In this document: positions 33,407-40,694 of the stretch, piece by piece | Position numbering within the stretch: the first letter of the stretch is position 1 | Layout of the letters: each line of letters opens with the position of its first letter | Assembly (NCBI GenBank): GCA_031276235.1 | Contig: JAISNL010000170.1 | Location: 1 to 55,189 of the forward strand | Length of the DNA: 55,189 nucleotides | From: Prevotellaceae bacterium | GTDB taxonomy: Bacteria; Bacteroidota; Bacteroidia; Bacteroidales; UBA932 | Direction: 5' to 3' | Notes under the pieces: generated by a model | Database searches by the model: none | What the model was told of the DNA's origin: nothing | Seen by the model: only the letters and a program-made list of their open reading frames with translations | Made by a program: the position numbers and the translations under genes

Positions 33407-34561
33407 ATGCCAAGTAAAGCAATCATCGAAAAATTGAAAAAGATACAAACGCCGTTTTATTTTTACGATATTGAACTGTTAAAAAAAACAGCGCAAACAG
33501 CAATAAACGAAGCCGAAAAATTCGGATACACTATTCATTATGCGCTAAAAGCAAATTCAAATCACAAAATTCTGAAAATATTAAGCGCAGCAGGATTTGG
33601 CGCAGACTGCGTAAGCGCTAATGAAATTGTACGCGCAACAGAATGTGGATTTAATCCGAAGCATATCGCTTATGCAGGAGTAGGAAAAACCGACAAAGAA
33701 ATAAATACCGCGTTGGATTCAGGAATATTTACGTTTAACTGCGAATCGCTGCCCGAAATAGAAAACATAAACAGTATTGCGGCAAAAAAAAGCAAAATCG
33801 CCGATATTGCAATACGTATAAATCCCAATGTTGATGCTCATACTCACGAATATGTAACAACAGGACTTGAAGAAAACAAATTTGGCATAAGCGAATGGCA
33901 GTTCAATGAAGTTGTTGAAAAAATAAAATCGCTCGACAGTGTAAAACTTATAAGTCTTCATTTTCACATAGGCTCGCAAATTACAGATATGAAAGTATTT
34001 GAAACGCTTTGTGCGAGAGTGAACGAGATTCAGAAAATATTTGAAACGCTTGGAATAAAACTTCCGCATCTTAATGTTGGCGGCGGTTTGGGAATTGATT
34101 ATAAAAATCCCGATGCAAATTCTATCATAGATTTCAAATCATATTTTGAGATATTTAATAAAAATCTGAACTTATACGATGGGCAAAAATTGCATTTTGA
34201 ACTTGGGCGCTCAATTGTCGCTCAATGCGGAAGCCTCATTACGCAAGTTACTTACGTAAAAAACGGACGGCAAAAAAATTTTGTAATAACGGATGGAGGA
34301 ATGAACGATTTGATTCGTCCCGCACTGTACAGAGCTTATCATAAAATAAAAAACCTTACATCTTCAAAACCTGAAAAAATTTATGATATTGTAGGTCCTA
34401 TATGCGAATCAAGCGACTGTTTTGCAAAAAATGAAATGATTAACGAAACACAGCGCGGAGATATTCTTGCTATATGTTCGGCAGGCGCTTACGGAGAAGT
34501 TATGGCTTCGCAATACAATTTACGCGAATTGCCCAAAGCATACTATTCTGATGAAATATAA
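33407..34561 (+). CDS. lysA: Diaminopimelate decarboxylase
   Basis: This 384-aa PLP enzyme converts meso-diaminopimelate into lysine and CO2. The PLP Lys is in IHYALKANSNHKIL (about residue 48), the Gly-rich phosphate loop is LNVGGGLGIDY, LHFELGRSIVAQCG binds substrate, and the active-site Cys of the other subunit is in GPICESSDCFA. The fold is alanine-racemase-like TIM barrel plus beta-sandwich. The protein is a little short (typical about 400-420) but complete. It is cotranscribed with a secreted unknown 17 bp downstream. Confidence 0.94.
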   Translation: MPSKAIIEKLKKIQTPFYFYDIELLKKTAQTAINEAEKFGYTIHYALKANSNHKILKILSAAGFGADCVSANEIVRATECGFNPKHIAYAGVGKTDKEINTALDSGIFTFNCESLPEIENINSIAAKKSKIADIAIRINPNVDAHTHEYVTTGLEENKFGISEWQFNEVVEKIKSLDSVKLISLHFHIGSQITDMKVFETLCARVNEIQKIFETLGIKLPHLNVGGGLGIDYKNPDANSIIDFKSYFEIFNKNLNLYDGQKLHFELGRSIVAQCGSLITQVTYVKNGRQKNFVITDGGMNDLIRPALYRAYHKIKNLTSSKPEKIYDIVGPICESSDCFAKNEMINETQRGDILAICSAGAYGEVMASQYNLRELPKAYYSDEI

Positions 34562-34578
34562 CTGTAAAAAATAAAAAT

Positions 34579-35307
34579 ATGAAAAAACTGATTCTATTAT
34601 TAAGCATTGCAACGATTTGTTGTGAAAATTACGCACAGACAAACAGCAAAGGAGTATTGGCAAAGAATGTATTCCAAATGAATAACGGCATAACTCTTTC
34701 AAAAGGAGACACAATTATGTTGGGAATACCTAAAAATGAGCTAAACAAATTTACTTATGTGTACGAACCGCGACATGCTTTTGGGCTGCTCGGAGGAAAC
34801 GGAGCAGATACGAAATACTGTTATAAAATGCTTATTATTCACTTTTTTACAACAATAAAAGATAAAGAAACTAATGAGAAAAAAGTTATTGCATCATTAG
34901 GTTACGGCAAAAATGGCGAAATTATATTTGACTGCGCAATAGCAGAAGCAATTGAATATGGCGAAGTAATTGCAAAAGGCAGAGTGCCGCAAAAATTCAA
35001 TATTGCCCTAAAAACCGACAATGAAAAAAGAAAAAGTCAGACGCAATCAAATCAGACAGAACCAGAAAACAACAACGCAGCCGCAAAAGCAGATAAAAAT
35101 ACGCTTCTGGACAAAATAAACGAATTGAACAGAAATAATAATATAACCGACAGCGAACATTATCAACTGCTGAAACTTGTTACATCTGGCAATAACACAA
35201 GTGTCAGCGACAAAAAGGAACTTGTAAAAACCTTGCAGTTATTGCGCGACAGCAAAACGCTTGAAATTGAATATTACGATGAAATTATAGATTTACTTTT
35301 GCAGTAA
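34579..35307 (+). CDS. Secreted protein with C-terminal helical domain, unknown function
   Basis: This 242-aa protein has a signal peptide (MKKLILLLSIATICCENYAQ). Residues of about 22-145 form a beta-rich domain (TLSKGDTIMLGIPKNELNKF, EKKVIASLGYGKNGEIIFD). A polar Asn/Gln/Lys linker follows, then a short helical unit (DKINELNRNNNITDSEHYQL ... DSKTLEIEYYDEIIDLLLQ) that resembles SHOCT-like tail domains. It follows lysA by 17 bp and overlaps the end of the convergent ogt gene by 15 bp. No function is known to me. Confidence 0.75.
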   Translation: MKKLILLLSIATICCENYAQTNSKGVLAKNVFQMNNGITLSKGDTIMLGIPKNELNKFTYVYEPRHAFGLLGGNGADTKYCYKMLIIHFFTTIKDKETNEKKVIASLGYGKNGEIIFDCAIAEAIEYGEVIAKGRVPQKFNIALKTDNEKRKSQTQSNQTEPENNNAAAKADKNTLLDKINELNRNNNITDSEHYQLLKLVTSGNNTSVSDKKELVKTLQLLRDSKTLEIEYYDEIIDLLLQ

Positions 35308-35766
35308 AACTGCGTTTTTCTCAATGCTGATAAGATATTCTTTCATGGCAAGCCCGTAAGCGTAACCAACAAGTTTTCCGTTTGAGCCAACAACTCTGTG
35401 GCATGGAATAACTATCGGCAAAGGATTTTTATTATTTGCCATTCCTACGGCACGCGAAGCTTTCGGATTTCCTGTTTCTTCGGCAATCTGTTTATATGTA
35501 CGAAGTTGTCCGTATGGAATATTTCTCAATGCCGCCCAAACCTGCTTTTGAAATTCTCCGCCTTGCGGATTTATCGGAAAATCAAAGGATTTTCGTTTTC
35601 CTGCAAAATATTCTTCAATCTGTGAGGCAGCTGTTTTTATTGCTGCTGTTTCGGTTTTGTTGCCGTTGACTTTTTTTTCGGCTAAAGCAATTTCTACGAT
35701 ACAGCCGTTGTCTTCAACTATTAAAACACAGTTGCCATTTATGTTGTACGAATAATAATTTTTCAT
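35293..35766 (-). CDS. ogt: Methylated-DNA-protein-cysteine methyltransferase
   Basis: The 157-aa protein removes O6-alkyl groups from guanine by transfer to its own cysteine. The acceptor is in LPIVIPCHRVVGSNGKLVGY, with the helix-turn-helix region YGQLRTYKQIAEETGNPKAS before it and YAYGLAMKEYLISIE after. The N-terminal ribonuclease-like domain is present (residues 1-70). It is a single-domain Ogt rather than an Ada fusion. Along with the AlkD-like enzyme at 5.6 kb it gives two direct defences against DNA alkylation. Confidence 0.94.
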   Translation of the reverse strand: MKNYYSYNINGNCVLIVEDNGCIVEIALAEKKVNGNKTETAAIKTAASQIEEYFAGKRKSFDFPINPQGGEFQKQVWAALRNIPYGQLRTYKQIAEETGNPKASRAVGMANNKNPLPIVIPCHRVVGSNGKLVGYAYGLAMKEYLISIEKNAVLLQK

Positions 35767-36033
35767 TTGTTTTTATCTGTTAATTTATTGCTACATTTTG
35801 AGTTCATAAAATTTATGAAATTATTAAAACTGTATAGTTGTATATATTTTGTTGCTTGCTTTTTTATAATGAACAATTTCACTTTGCATCAAAAACTTAT
35901 CATTGCGCTTTTCATCTAAAATAATTTCAAACAAACAAAATTAAGAAATATTTTTTACGAAACAATATTTTTTTTGTAAATTTGCGGAACTAAAAATCAA
36001 TTATAATCTTATATCATTTTAATATTTTGTATT

Positions 36034-36420
36034 ATGGAAATAAAAGGGAAGTTTGATCATTACAATTTCAATGTGTTGAATCTTGATCGTAGCATAGCGT
36101 TTTATGAAAAAACTCTCGGTTTTGCCGAATATAATAGGCAAACGGCAGACGATGATTCATTTATCATTGTGTTTTTACGCGATAAGTACAATTCGGATTT
36201 TTTGTTGGAACTGACATGGATGCGCGATCGTAAAGAACCCTACGGTTTGGGCGATTACGAATTTCATCTTTGCGTTCGCGTAGATGGCGATTATGATGAA
36301 GTTCGCAAATTTCATAAGGAACTTGGTTGCGTATGCTACGAAAACGAAAAAATGGGTTTGTACTTTATATCCGATCCAGATGGTTACTGGATTGAAATAT
36401 TGCCGCTGAAAAGAAAATAA
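36034..36420 (+). CDS. Glyoxalase I-like VOC-family protein
   Basis: The 128-aa protein has two vicinal-oxygen-chelate modules. The four metal ligands expected of lactoylglutathione lyase can be placed: His of FDHYNFNVLNL, Glu of LLELTWMRD, His of YEFHLCVRVD and Glu of GYWIEILPL. This fits a GloA-type enzyme detoxifying methylglyoxal adducts. The thiol cofactor used is unknown. TAAATTTG at 35977-35984 may be its -7 box. It converges on tnaA with only 3 bp between the stops. Confidence 0.85.
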   Translation: MEIKGKFDHYNFNVLNLDRSIAFYEKTLGFAEYNRQTADDDSFIIVFLRDKYNSDFLLELTWMRDRKEPYGLGDYEFHLCVRVDGDYDEVRKFHKELGCVCYENEKMGLYFISDPDGYWIEILPLKRK

Positions 36421-36423
36421 TTT

Positions 36424-37797
36424 TCATAATCTTTTCAATTTAACCGTAAAATGTCGCATTACTTCGGCTTCCCATTCTATTGACATGCCGCGAGTTATGC
36501 TGTTGCGTCTGTCAAAAACATTTTTCAGAGCAACGGCAACTACATCCATGTGATTGTTGGTATATGTTCGGCGGGGAATCGCAAGGCGTAAAAAATCATT
36601 ACATCCGAATCTGTTTTCGCGAGTTACGGGGTCGCGGTCGGCAAGAATATATCCGATTTCGCATCCGCGAATTCCAGCTTCAAGATAGAGTTCAACAGTA
36701 AGCGTTTGTGCAGGAAATTCTTCTTTTGGTACATTTATCAGTACTTTCGGAGCATCAATAAAAATTGCATGTCCGCCGGCAGGACGCTGATATGGAATTT
36801 CAAATTCATCAAGCCTCGAAGCTAAATATTCAATTTGTTTTATACGGGTTTCGAGGTTTTCAAATTCCGTATTTTCGTCAAGTCCTACGGCAAGTGCGTT
36901 CATATCGCGTCCGTTCATTCCGCCGTAAGTGATATAACCTTCAAAAATAATTCCTTTTACTTTTGCCTGTTCGTACCATTCTTCTATATTTGTTGCAATA
37001 AATCCGCCCATGTTGACTATCGCATCTTTTTTGGCGCTCATTGTCATTCCATCGGCATAAGTAAACATTTCGCGGCAAATTTCTTTTATAGTTTTGTCGG
37101 CATAATCTTTTTCGCGTTTTTTTATGAAATATGCATTTTCGGCAAATCGCGCAGAATCAAACAAAACAGGTTTGTTGTATTTTTTTGCAAGTTTGTTTAC
37201 TTCTCGAAGATTTTGCATTGAAACGGGCTGACCGCCTGCTGTGTTGTTGGTAACAGTTATAATTATAAACGGGATTTTTTCGTTATGTTCAATCAAAATT
37301 TTTTCAAGTTTGCGTATGTCAACATTTCCTTTAAAAGGAAGTTCAAGTTGAGTATCAAGCGCTTCATCTATTGTGCAGTCGATTGCAAACGCTTTCCTCG
37401 ATTCTATGTGTCCCTTGGTTGTGTCAAACTGTGAATTGCCGGGAATATAATCGCCTGCTTTCACAAGGCATGAGAACAGTACATTTTCGGCGGCGCGACC
37501 CTGGTGAGTCGGCAAAACGTATTTAAAACCTGTTATTTTATTTATTGTTTCTTTCATTTTGAAGAAAGATGTTGCGCCTGCATAACTTTCATCGCCAATC
37601 ATCAGCGAAGCCCACTGTCTATCGCTCATTGCGCCTGTTCCTGAATCGGTAATCAGGTCAATATAAACATGTTCGGCTTTAAGTTGAAAAACATTGTAAT
37701 GCGCTTCTTTGAGCCATTGTTCGCGTTCTATGCGGGCGCTTTTCCGTATAGGTTCAATCATTTTTATTTTCCACGATTCTGCAAATGGTAAATCCAT
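36424..37797 (-). CDS. tnaA: Tryptophanase
   Basis: This 457-aa PLP beta-eliminating lyase splits tryptophan into indole, pyruvate and ammonia. The PLP Lys is in TMSAKKDAIVNMGG, and FDSARFAENAYF and GGHAIFIDA are characteristic. Tyrosine phenol-lyase is the near relative, but two specificity positions point to tryptophanase: Asp in FDTTKGH (Thr in the lyase) and His in MRHFTVKLKRL (Phe in the lyase). It is monocistronic, with no tnaC-like leader peptide and no tnaB permease next to it. Confidence 0.92.
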   Translation of the reverse strand: MDLPFAESWKIKMIEPIRKSARIEREQWLKEAHYNVFQLKAEHVYIDLITDSGTGAMSDRQWASLMIGDESYAGATSFFKMKETINKITGFKYVLPTHQGRAAENVLFSCLVKAGDYIPGNSQFDTTKGHIESRKAFAIDCTIDEALDTQLELPFKGNVDIRKLEKILIEHNEKIPFIIITVTNNTAGGQPVSMQNLREVNKLAKKYNKPVLFDSARFAENAYFIKKREKDYADKTIKEICREMFTYADGMTMSAKKDAIVNMGGFIATNIEEWYEQAKVKGIIFEGYITYGGMNGRDMNALAVGLDENTEFENLETRIKQIEYLASRLDEFEIPYQRPAGGHAIFIDAPKVLINVPKEEFPAQTLTVELYLEAGIRGCEIGYILADRDPVTRENRFGCNDFLRLAIPRRTYTNNHMDVVAVALKNVFDRRNSITRGMSIEWEAEVMRHFTVKLKRL

Positions 37798-37967
37798 AAG
37801 TTTTATATTTAAATTATTATTATATTTTGTATTATTATTTTTACTGTTTATTAAAATAGATGCATTGAAATGTTAACTGTAAAACATTAAAATCGTCCCG
37901 TCGTTTCTGGTTTAAATAACGGTAACAATCCGAAAGTAATATTTTGTTAAAATTTGTAAACACGGCG

Positions 37968-37995
37968 CAAATGTAATAAAAAATACTTAAACAAA
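37968..37995 (-). promoter_or_regulatory. Candidate tnaA promoter
   Basis: TTTG (37992-37995) and TACATTTG (37968-37975) on the minus strand are spaced by 16 bp, shorter than the usual 18-20. The leader would be about 165 nt. I looked for a Trp-containing leader peptide in it and found only a four-codon ORF. The stretch 37996-38275 has no gene; it holds a 9-bp hairpin, GTGGCTATG-AGAAC-CATAGCCAC, at 38233-38255. Confidence 0.4.
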
Positions 37996-38275
37996 ACACA
38001 GTAATTTGTTTTTTATTCTAATTTTCAAAACAAAAAAACAAATAATGATCAAAAAAGACAAATATTATGTGATGAAAAATAAATAAAATGTAACAAACCC
38101 CATTTTGACCGATTGATGAGATAATCAGGTTATTGTATGTTGTTTTTGTTGGAAGTGTGGTTGTTTTGTTATCAGGTGGAAATCAGGTTTAACAGAATTA
38201 TTTTTTTATGCAAACATAGGATGACGCGCTGTGTGGCTATGAGAACCATAGCCACGCTGTGGCGGTATTTGCATA

Positions 38276-38490
38276 ACTAAAGGTGTGGATTAGTTGGCGA
38301 CATTCAAAGCTGGACAGGCAAAGGGTAGATTTGAATATATTTGCAAAACTGCCGATAATCATGATATTAGCGTCAGTTATATTTATGTTGACAGAGATAT
38401 TAACGTTAGCGAATCAAGCGAAAAACAGGAAGATAATTGAACTGTTATTAATATTTTTGATAATGTTATTGCTGTAAAAATCAAATCAGG
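38276..38490 (+). pseudogene. Broken internal fragment of the 28-kb lipoprotein gene
   Basis: In the frame starting at 38285 the codons read V-D-stop-LATFKAGQAKGRFEYICK and on through TADNHDISVSYIYVDRDI, EDN-stop, then TVINIFDNV. About 48 of 66 codons match residues 119-184 or so of the lipoprotein at 27842-28498. Two in-frame stops interrupt it (TAG for Tyr, TGA for Trp). The signal peptide, the N-terminal half and the last 30 residues are absent. It is a duplicated, decayed fragment on the opposite strand, about 10 kb away. Confidence 0.85.
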
Positions 38491-38506
38491 TAATATTCTA
38501 ATACAT

Positions 38507-38534
38507 CACAGCCCGCTTGAATTTGCGGGCTGTG
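38507..38534. terminator. Strong hairpin beside the pseudogene and tRNA
   Basis: CACAGCCCGC and GCGGGCTGTG make a perfect 10-bp stem round an 8-base loop. AT-rich sequence on either side would let it stop transcripts from the pseudogene side (+) or from the rplS-tRNA side (-). Confidence 0.75.
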
Positions 38535-38621
38535 AAATAATTTAGAAGCATTTATTTTTAATTTTCTTACTCTTATATTATTAGATTTTAGATATTTATA
38601 TAAATATCCTTTGTTGATTTG

Positions 38622-38695
38622 TGACTCCGACAGGACTCTAACCTGTAACCTTCTGATCCGTAGTCAGATGCTCTATACAATTGAGCCACGGAGCC
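38622..38695 (-). tRNA. tRNA-Arg (anticodon ACG)
   Basis: The minus strand folds as a tRNA of 74 nt. The acceptor stem pairs GGCTCCG with CGGAGTC (one G-U), the D arm has GCTCAATTGTATAGAGC, the anticodon loop is CTACGGA giving ACG, and the T arm has the GGTTAGAGTCC consensus loop. The discriminator is A and CCA is not encoded. It follows rplS by 9 bp and probably shares its transcript. Confidence 0.93.
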
Positions 38696-38704
38696 TTAAT
38701 TGCT

Positions 38705-39082
38705 TTATGCTTCTTTTGATGTATTTGCAGAAGAAAAACGTTTTTCTTTTAATCTGGCTTTTTTGCCTGTAAGACTACGCAAATAGTAAATTCTTGCTCT
38801 GCGTACTTTAGCATATTTATTCACTTCTATATTTTCAATAAATGGAGAATTTGCAGGAAAAATACGTTCAATGCCTACGCCATCCGAAATTTTACGAATT
38901 GTAAATGTCTTTGCGCTTCCTTTTTTTACCTGTATCACAACTCCGCGAAAATTCTGAAGCCTTTCCTTGCTACCTTCTTTAATTTTATAGGTAACAGTAA
39001 TCGTGTCGCCTGCTTTGAATGCAGGAAATTCTTTTTGTTGTTCGTTTGCAAATGCCTGTTCGGCAACTTTTATTAAGTCCAT
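38705..39082 (-). CDS. rplS: 50S ribosomal protein L19
   Basis: The 125-aa protein matches L19, which lies at the 30S-50S interface. Recognisable blocks are FKAGDTITVTYKIKEG, LQNFRGVVIQVKKG, TIRKISDGVGIERIFPANS and KVRRARIYYLRSLTGKKARL. The C-terminus has a short extra tail (KRFSSANTSKEA). It is separated from the usual rpsP-rimM-trmD operon and has its own promoter at 39157-39186. Confidence 0.97.
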   Translation of the reverse strand: MDLIKVAEQAFANEQQKEFPAFKAGDTITVTYKIKEGSKERLQNFRGVVIQVKKGSAKTFTIRKISDGVGIERIFPANSPFIENIEVNKYAKVRRARIYYLRSLTGKKARLKEKRFSSANTSKEA

Positions 39083-39156
39083 TTTCTTTGTATTTTTATG
39101 TTTATTATATGCAACATTATCGAACTGAAATAAGAGGTTGCGCTAATTTTGGGCTG

Positions 39157-39186
39157 CAAAGGTAATAATTTTTTGTCAAACACAAA
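39157..39186 (-). promoter_or_regulatory. Promoter for rplS and tRNA-Arg
   Basis: TTTG (39183-39186), 18 bp, TACCTTTG (39157-39164) on the minus strand match the Bacteroidetes consensus. The start would fall about 70 bp before rplS. Confidence 0.65.
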
Positions 39187-39200
39187 TTTATTTTAAAAAT

Positions 39201-39485
39201 TTATTTTTTTGTCAGTTCGCTAATTCTTTTGAAAAATCCGTCAACGCATGTAAGTAAATCTTGATTAATGCTTTTATAATTAACTTTTACAAGTTTTTTG
39301 TCATATTTGCCATCCGGCTTATTTGCTCGTTCAAACATTTTATTGCGAAACTCAACAGCATCGTTAATGATTTCTATTGCTTCTTTTTTTTTATCAGGAT
39401 ATAAATAAACAAAAGTATAGCAATCGCCTAAAACTTCGCTTATTAAATAATCAATATCTTTTTTAAGAGTACGTAATTTTGCCAT
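39201..39485 (-). CDS. Conserved hypothetical protein, small and helical
   Basis: This 94-aa cytosolic protein begins MAKLRTLKKDIDYLISEVLG and ends VDGFFKRISELTKK. It should be all-helical, with a basic first helix. Small proteins of this type are found in Bacteroidales, but I know of no function. It has its own promoter (39517-39549) and is followed by the rplS promoter. Confidence 0.7.
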   Translation of the reverse strand: MAKLRTLKKDIDYLISEVLGDCYTFVYLYPDKKKEAIEIINDAVEFRNKMFERANKPDGKYDKKLVKVNYKSINQDLLTCVDGFFKRISELTKK

Positions 39486-39516
39486 AATTATTTTATAAAA
39501 TTTGTTATTTAGGTTG

Positions 39517-39549
39517 CAAAGTTAGTAAAATAATTTGATGGACTGCAAA
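39517..39549 (-). promoter_or_regulatory. Promoter for the 94-aa hypothetical protein
   Basis: TTTG (39546-39549) and TAACTTTG (39517-39524) on the minus strand are 21 bp apart, a little longer than typical. Confidence 0.5.
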
Positions 39550-39726
39550 AATGATTAATAAATTTAATCTGCAAAAATACATTTTTACACATTTTTGAAA
39601 CAAATTAATCATTTACAGGAATATTTTGTCGAAAATTTTTTGCACCTTTATAAAATATTTTTCATATTCGTTTGTCTGTATTAATAGAGAATGAATGTAA
39701 TTAAATAACAGTAAAAAAAGTATTAT

Positions 39727-40074
39727 ATGAAGAAACATATTTTATGGCACGTATTATTGGCTTTATTGGTTATCAGCGTTTTTAGTGTTACGGTAATGCT
39801 ACTGTGGAATTGGCTGATGCCTTCGATTTTCAATATGAAATCTTTAAATTTTTGGCAGGCTTTGGGTTTGCTTACTCTTTTCCGTATTCTGTTTGGCGGC
39901 ATGTCAGGCAAATACTGGGAAAAACGCAGCCATCGGCATCATTGCCATTCGTTTTGTGATAAATTTAGGAGAATGTCGGATGAAGACCGTAAAGATTTTA
40001 TAAAACGTAAATTTTTGAAACATGGCTTCGACCATGATTTTTTTCAACAGAACGAATCGGAAAAATACGACTGA
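39727..40074 (+). CDS. His-rich small membrane protein upstream of an ECF sigma gene
   Basis: This 115-aa protein has two hydrophobic segments (about 8-30 and 43-60) and a cytosolic C-terminus rich in His and basic residues (EKRSHRHHCHSFCDKFRRMS). The HRHHCHSFC cluster could bind a metal ion. It starts the operon and overlaps or abuts the sigma gene, so it may be its membrane-bound regulator. Placing the sensor before the sigma gene is the reverse of the usual order. Confidence 0.7.
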   Translation: MKKHILWHVLLALLVISVFSVTVMLLWNWLMPSIFNMKSLNFWQALGLLTLFRILFGGMSGKYWEKRSHRHHCHSFCDKFRRMSDEDRKDFIKRKFLKHGFDHDFFQQNESEKYD

Positions 40075-40645
40075 AGTGGCTGTATCAAAACATGATAAAC
40101 TTGAAAAATTAATATCGGAATATCAGCAGCAACTTAAATTTTTCATCAGAAAAAGAGTTTCGGACAAAAATGATGCCGAAGATATTTTACAGGATGTTTT
40201 TTATCAACTGATAAAAACGGTGAATAATGCCATTGACCCTATCGAACATGCGGCGGCATGGCTATACCGCGTAACACGAAATACTATTATCAATCACGGC
40301 AGGAAAAAACGAGATGAAGCTATGCCTGTAATGCAAAGCAGAGATGGGGATGATGAAGCGATGCAAGACATTTCTGAGATAATTTTCGATTGTGAATTTT
40401 CGTCTTCGCCCGAAATAGAATATTTGCGTTCGCTGGTGTGGGATGAGTTGGAAAATGCGCTGTCTGAACTGCCGCCACAGCAACGTGAAATCTTCGAACT
40501 TACCGAACTAGAAGGTATCTCGATGAAAGAAATATCAAACGCAACAGGAATTTCCATAAACACACTGCTTTCGCGAAAACACTATGCCGTACTGCATTTG
40601 CGCACTCGCATGCGCGAACTGTATAACGATATTATCAGCAGTTGA
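40022..40645 (+). CDS. ECF-type RNA polymerase sigma factor
   Basis: The protein is 207 aa from the ATG at 40022, which overlaps the upstream gene by 53 bp; a GTG at 40076, just past the upstream stop, would give 189 aa and removes a poorly conserved N-terminus. I consider the GTG start the likelier one. Region 2 contains VSDKNDAEDILQDVFYQLIK and AAWLYRVTRNTIINHGRKK, and region 4 has LPPQQREIFELTELEGISMK followed by EISNATGISINTLLSRK. The acidic linker between the two is long. Confidence 0.88.
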   Translation: MASTMIFFNRTNRKNTTEVAVSKHDKLEKLISEYQQQLKFFIRKRVSDKNDAEDILQDVFYQLIKTVNNAIDPIEHAAAWLYRVTRNTIINHGRKKRDEAMPVMQSRDGDDEAMQDISEIIFDCEFSSSPEIEYLRSLVWDELENALSELPPQQREIFELTELEGISMKEISNATGISINTLLSRKHYAVLHLRTRMRELYNDIISS

Positions 40646-40694
40646 TAGCAACTGTGCAATTTTGCAAACGGTTTATGTTTTATCTGCTTAAAAT

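Noticed and set aside
37798-37965. tnaC-like leader peptide before tnaA
   Set aside because: Only a four-codon ORF is present, with no Trp codon and no Rho-type boundary visible.
38283-38477. 64-aa ORF in the second frame of the lipoprotein fragment
   Set aside because: It is a shadow: the homologous frame is the one starting at 38285, which contains two stops. The equivalent shadow exists opposite the intact gene at 27952-28146.
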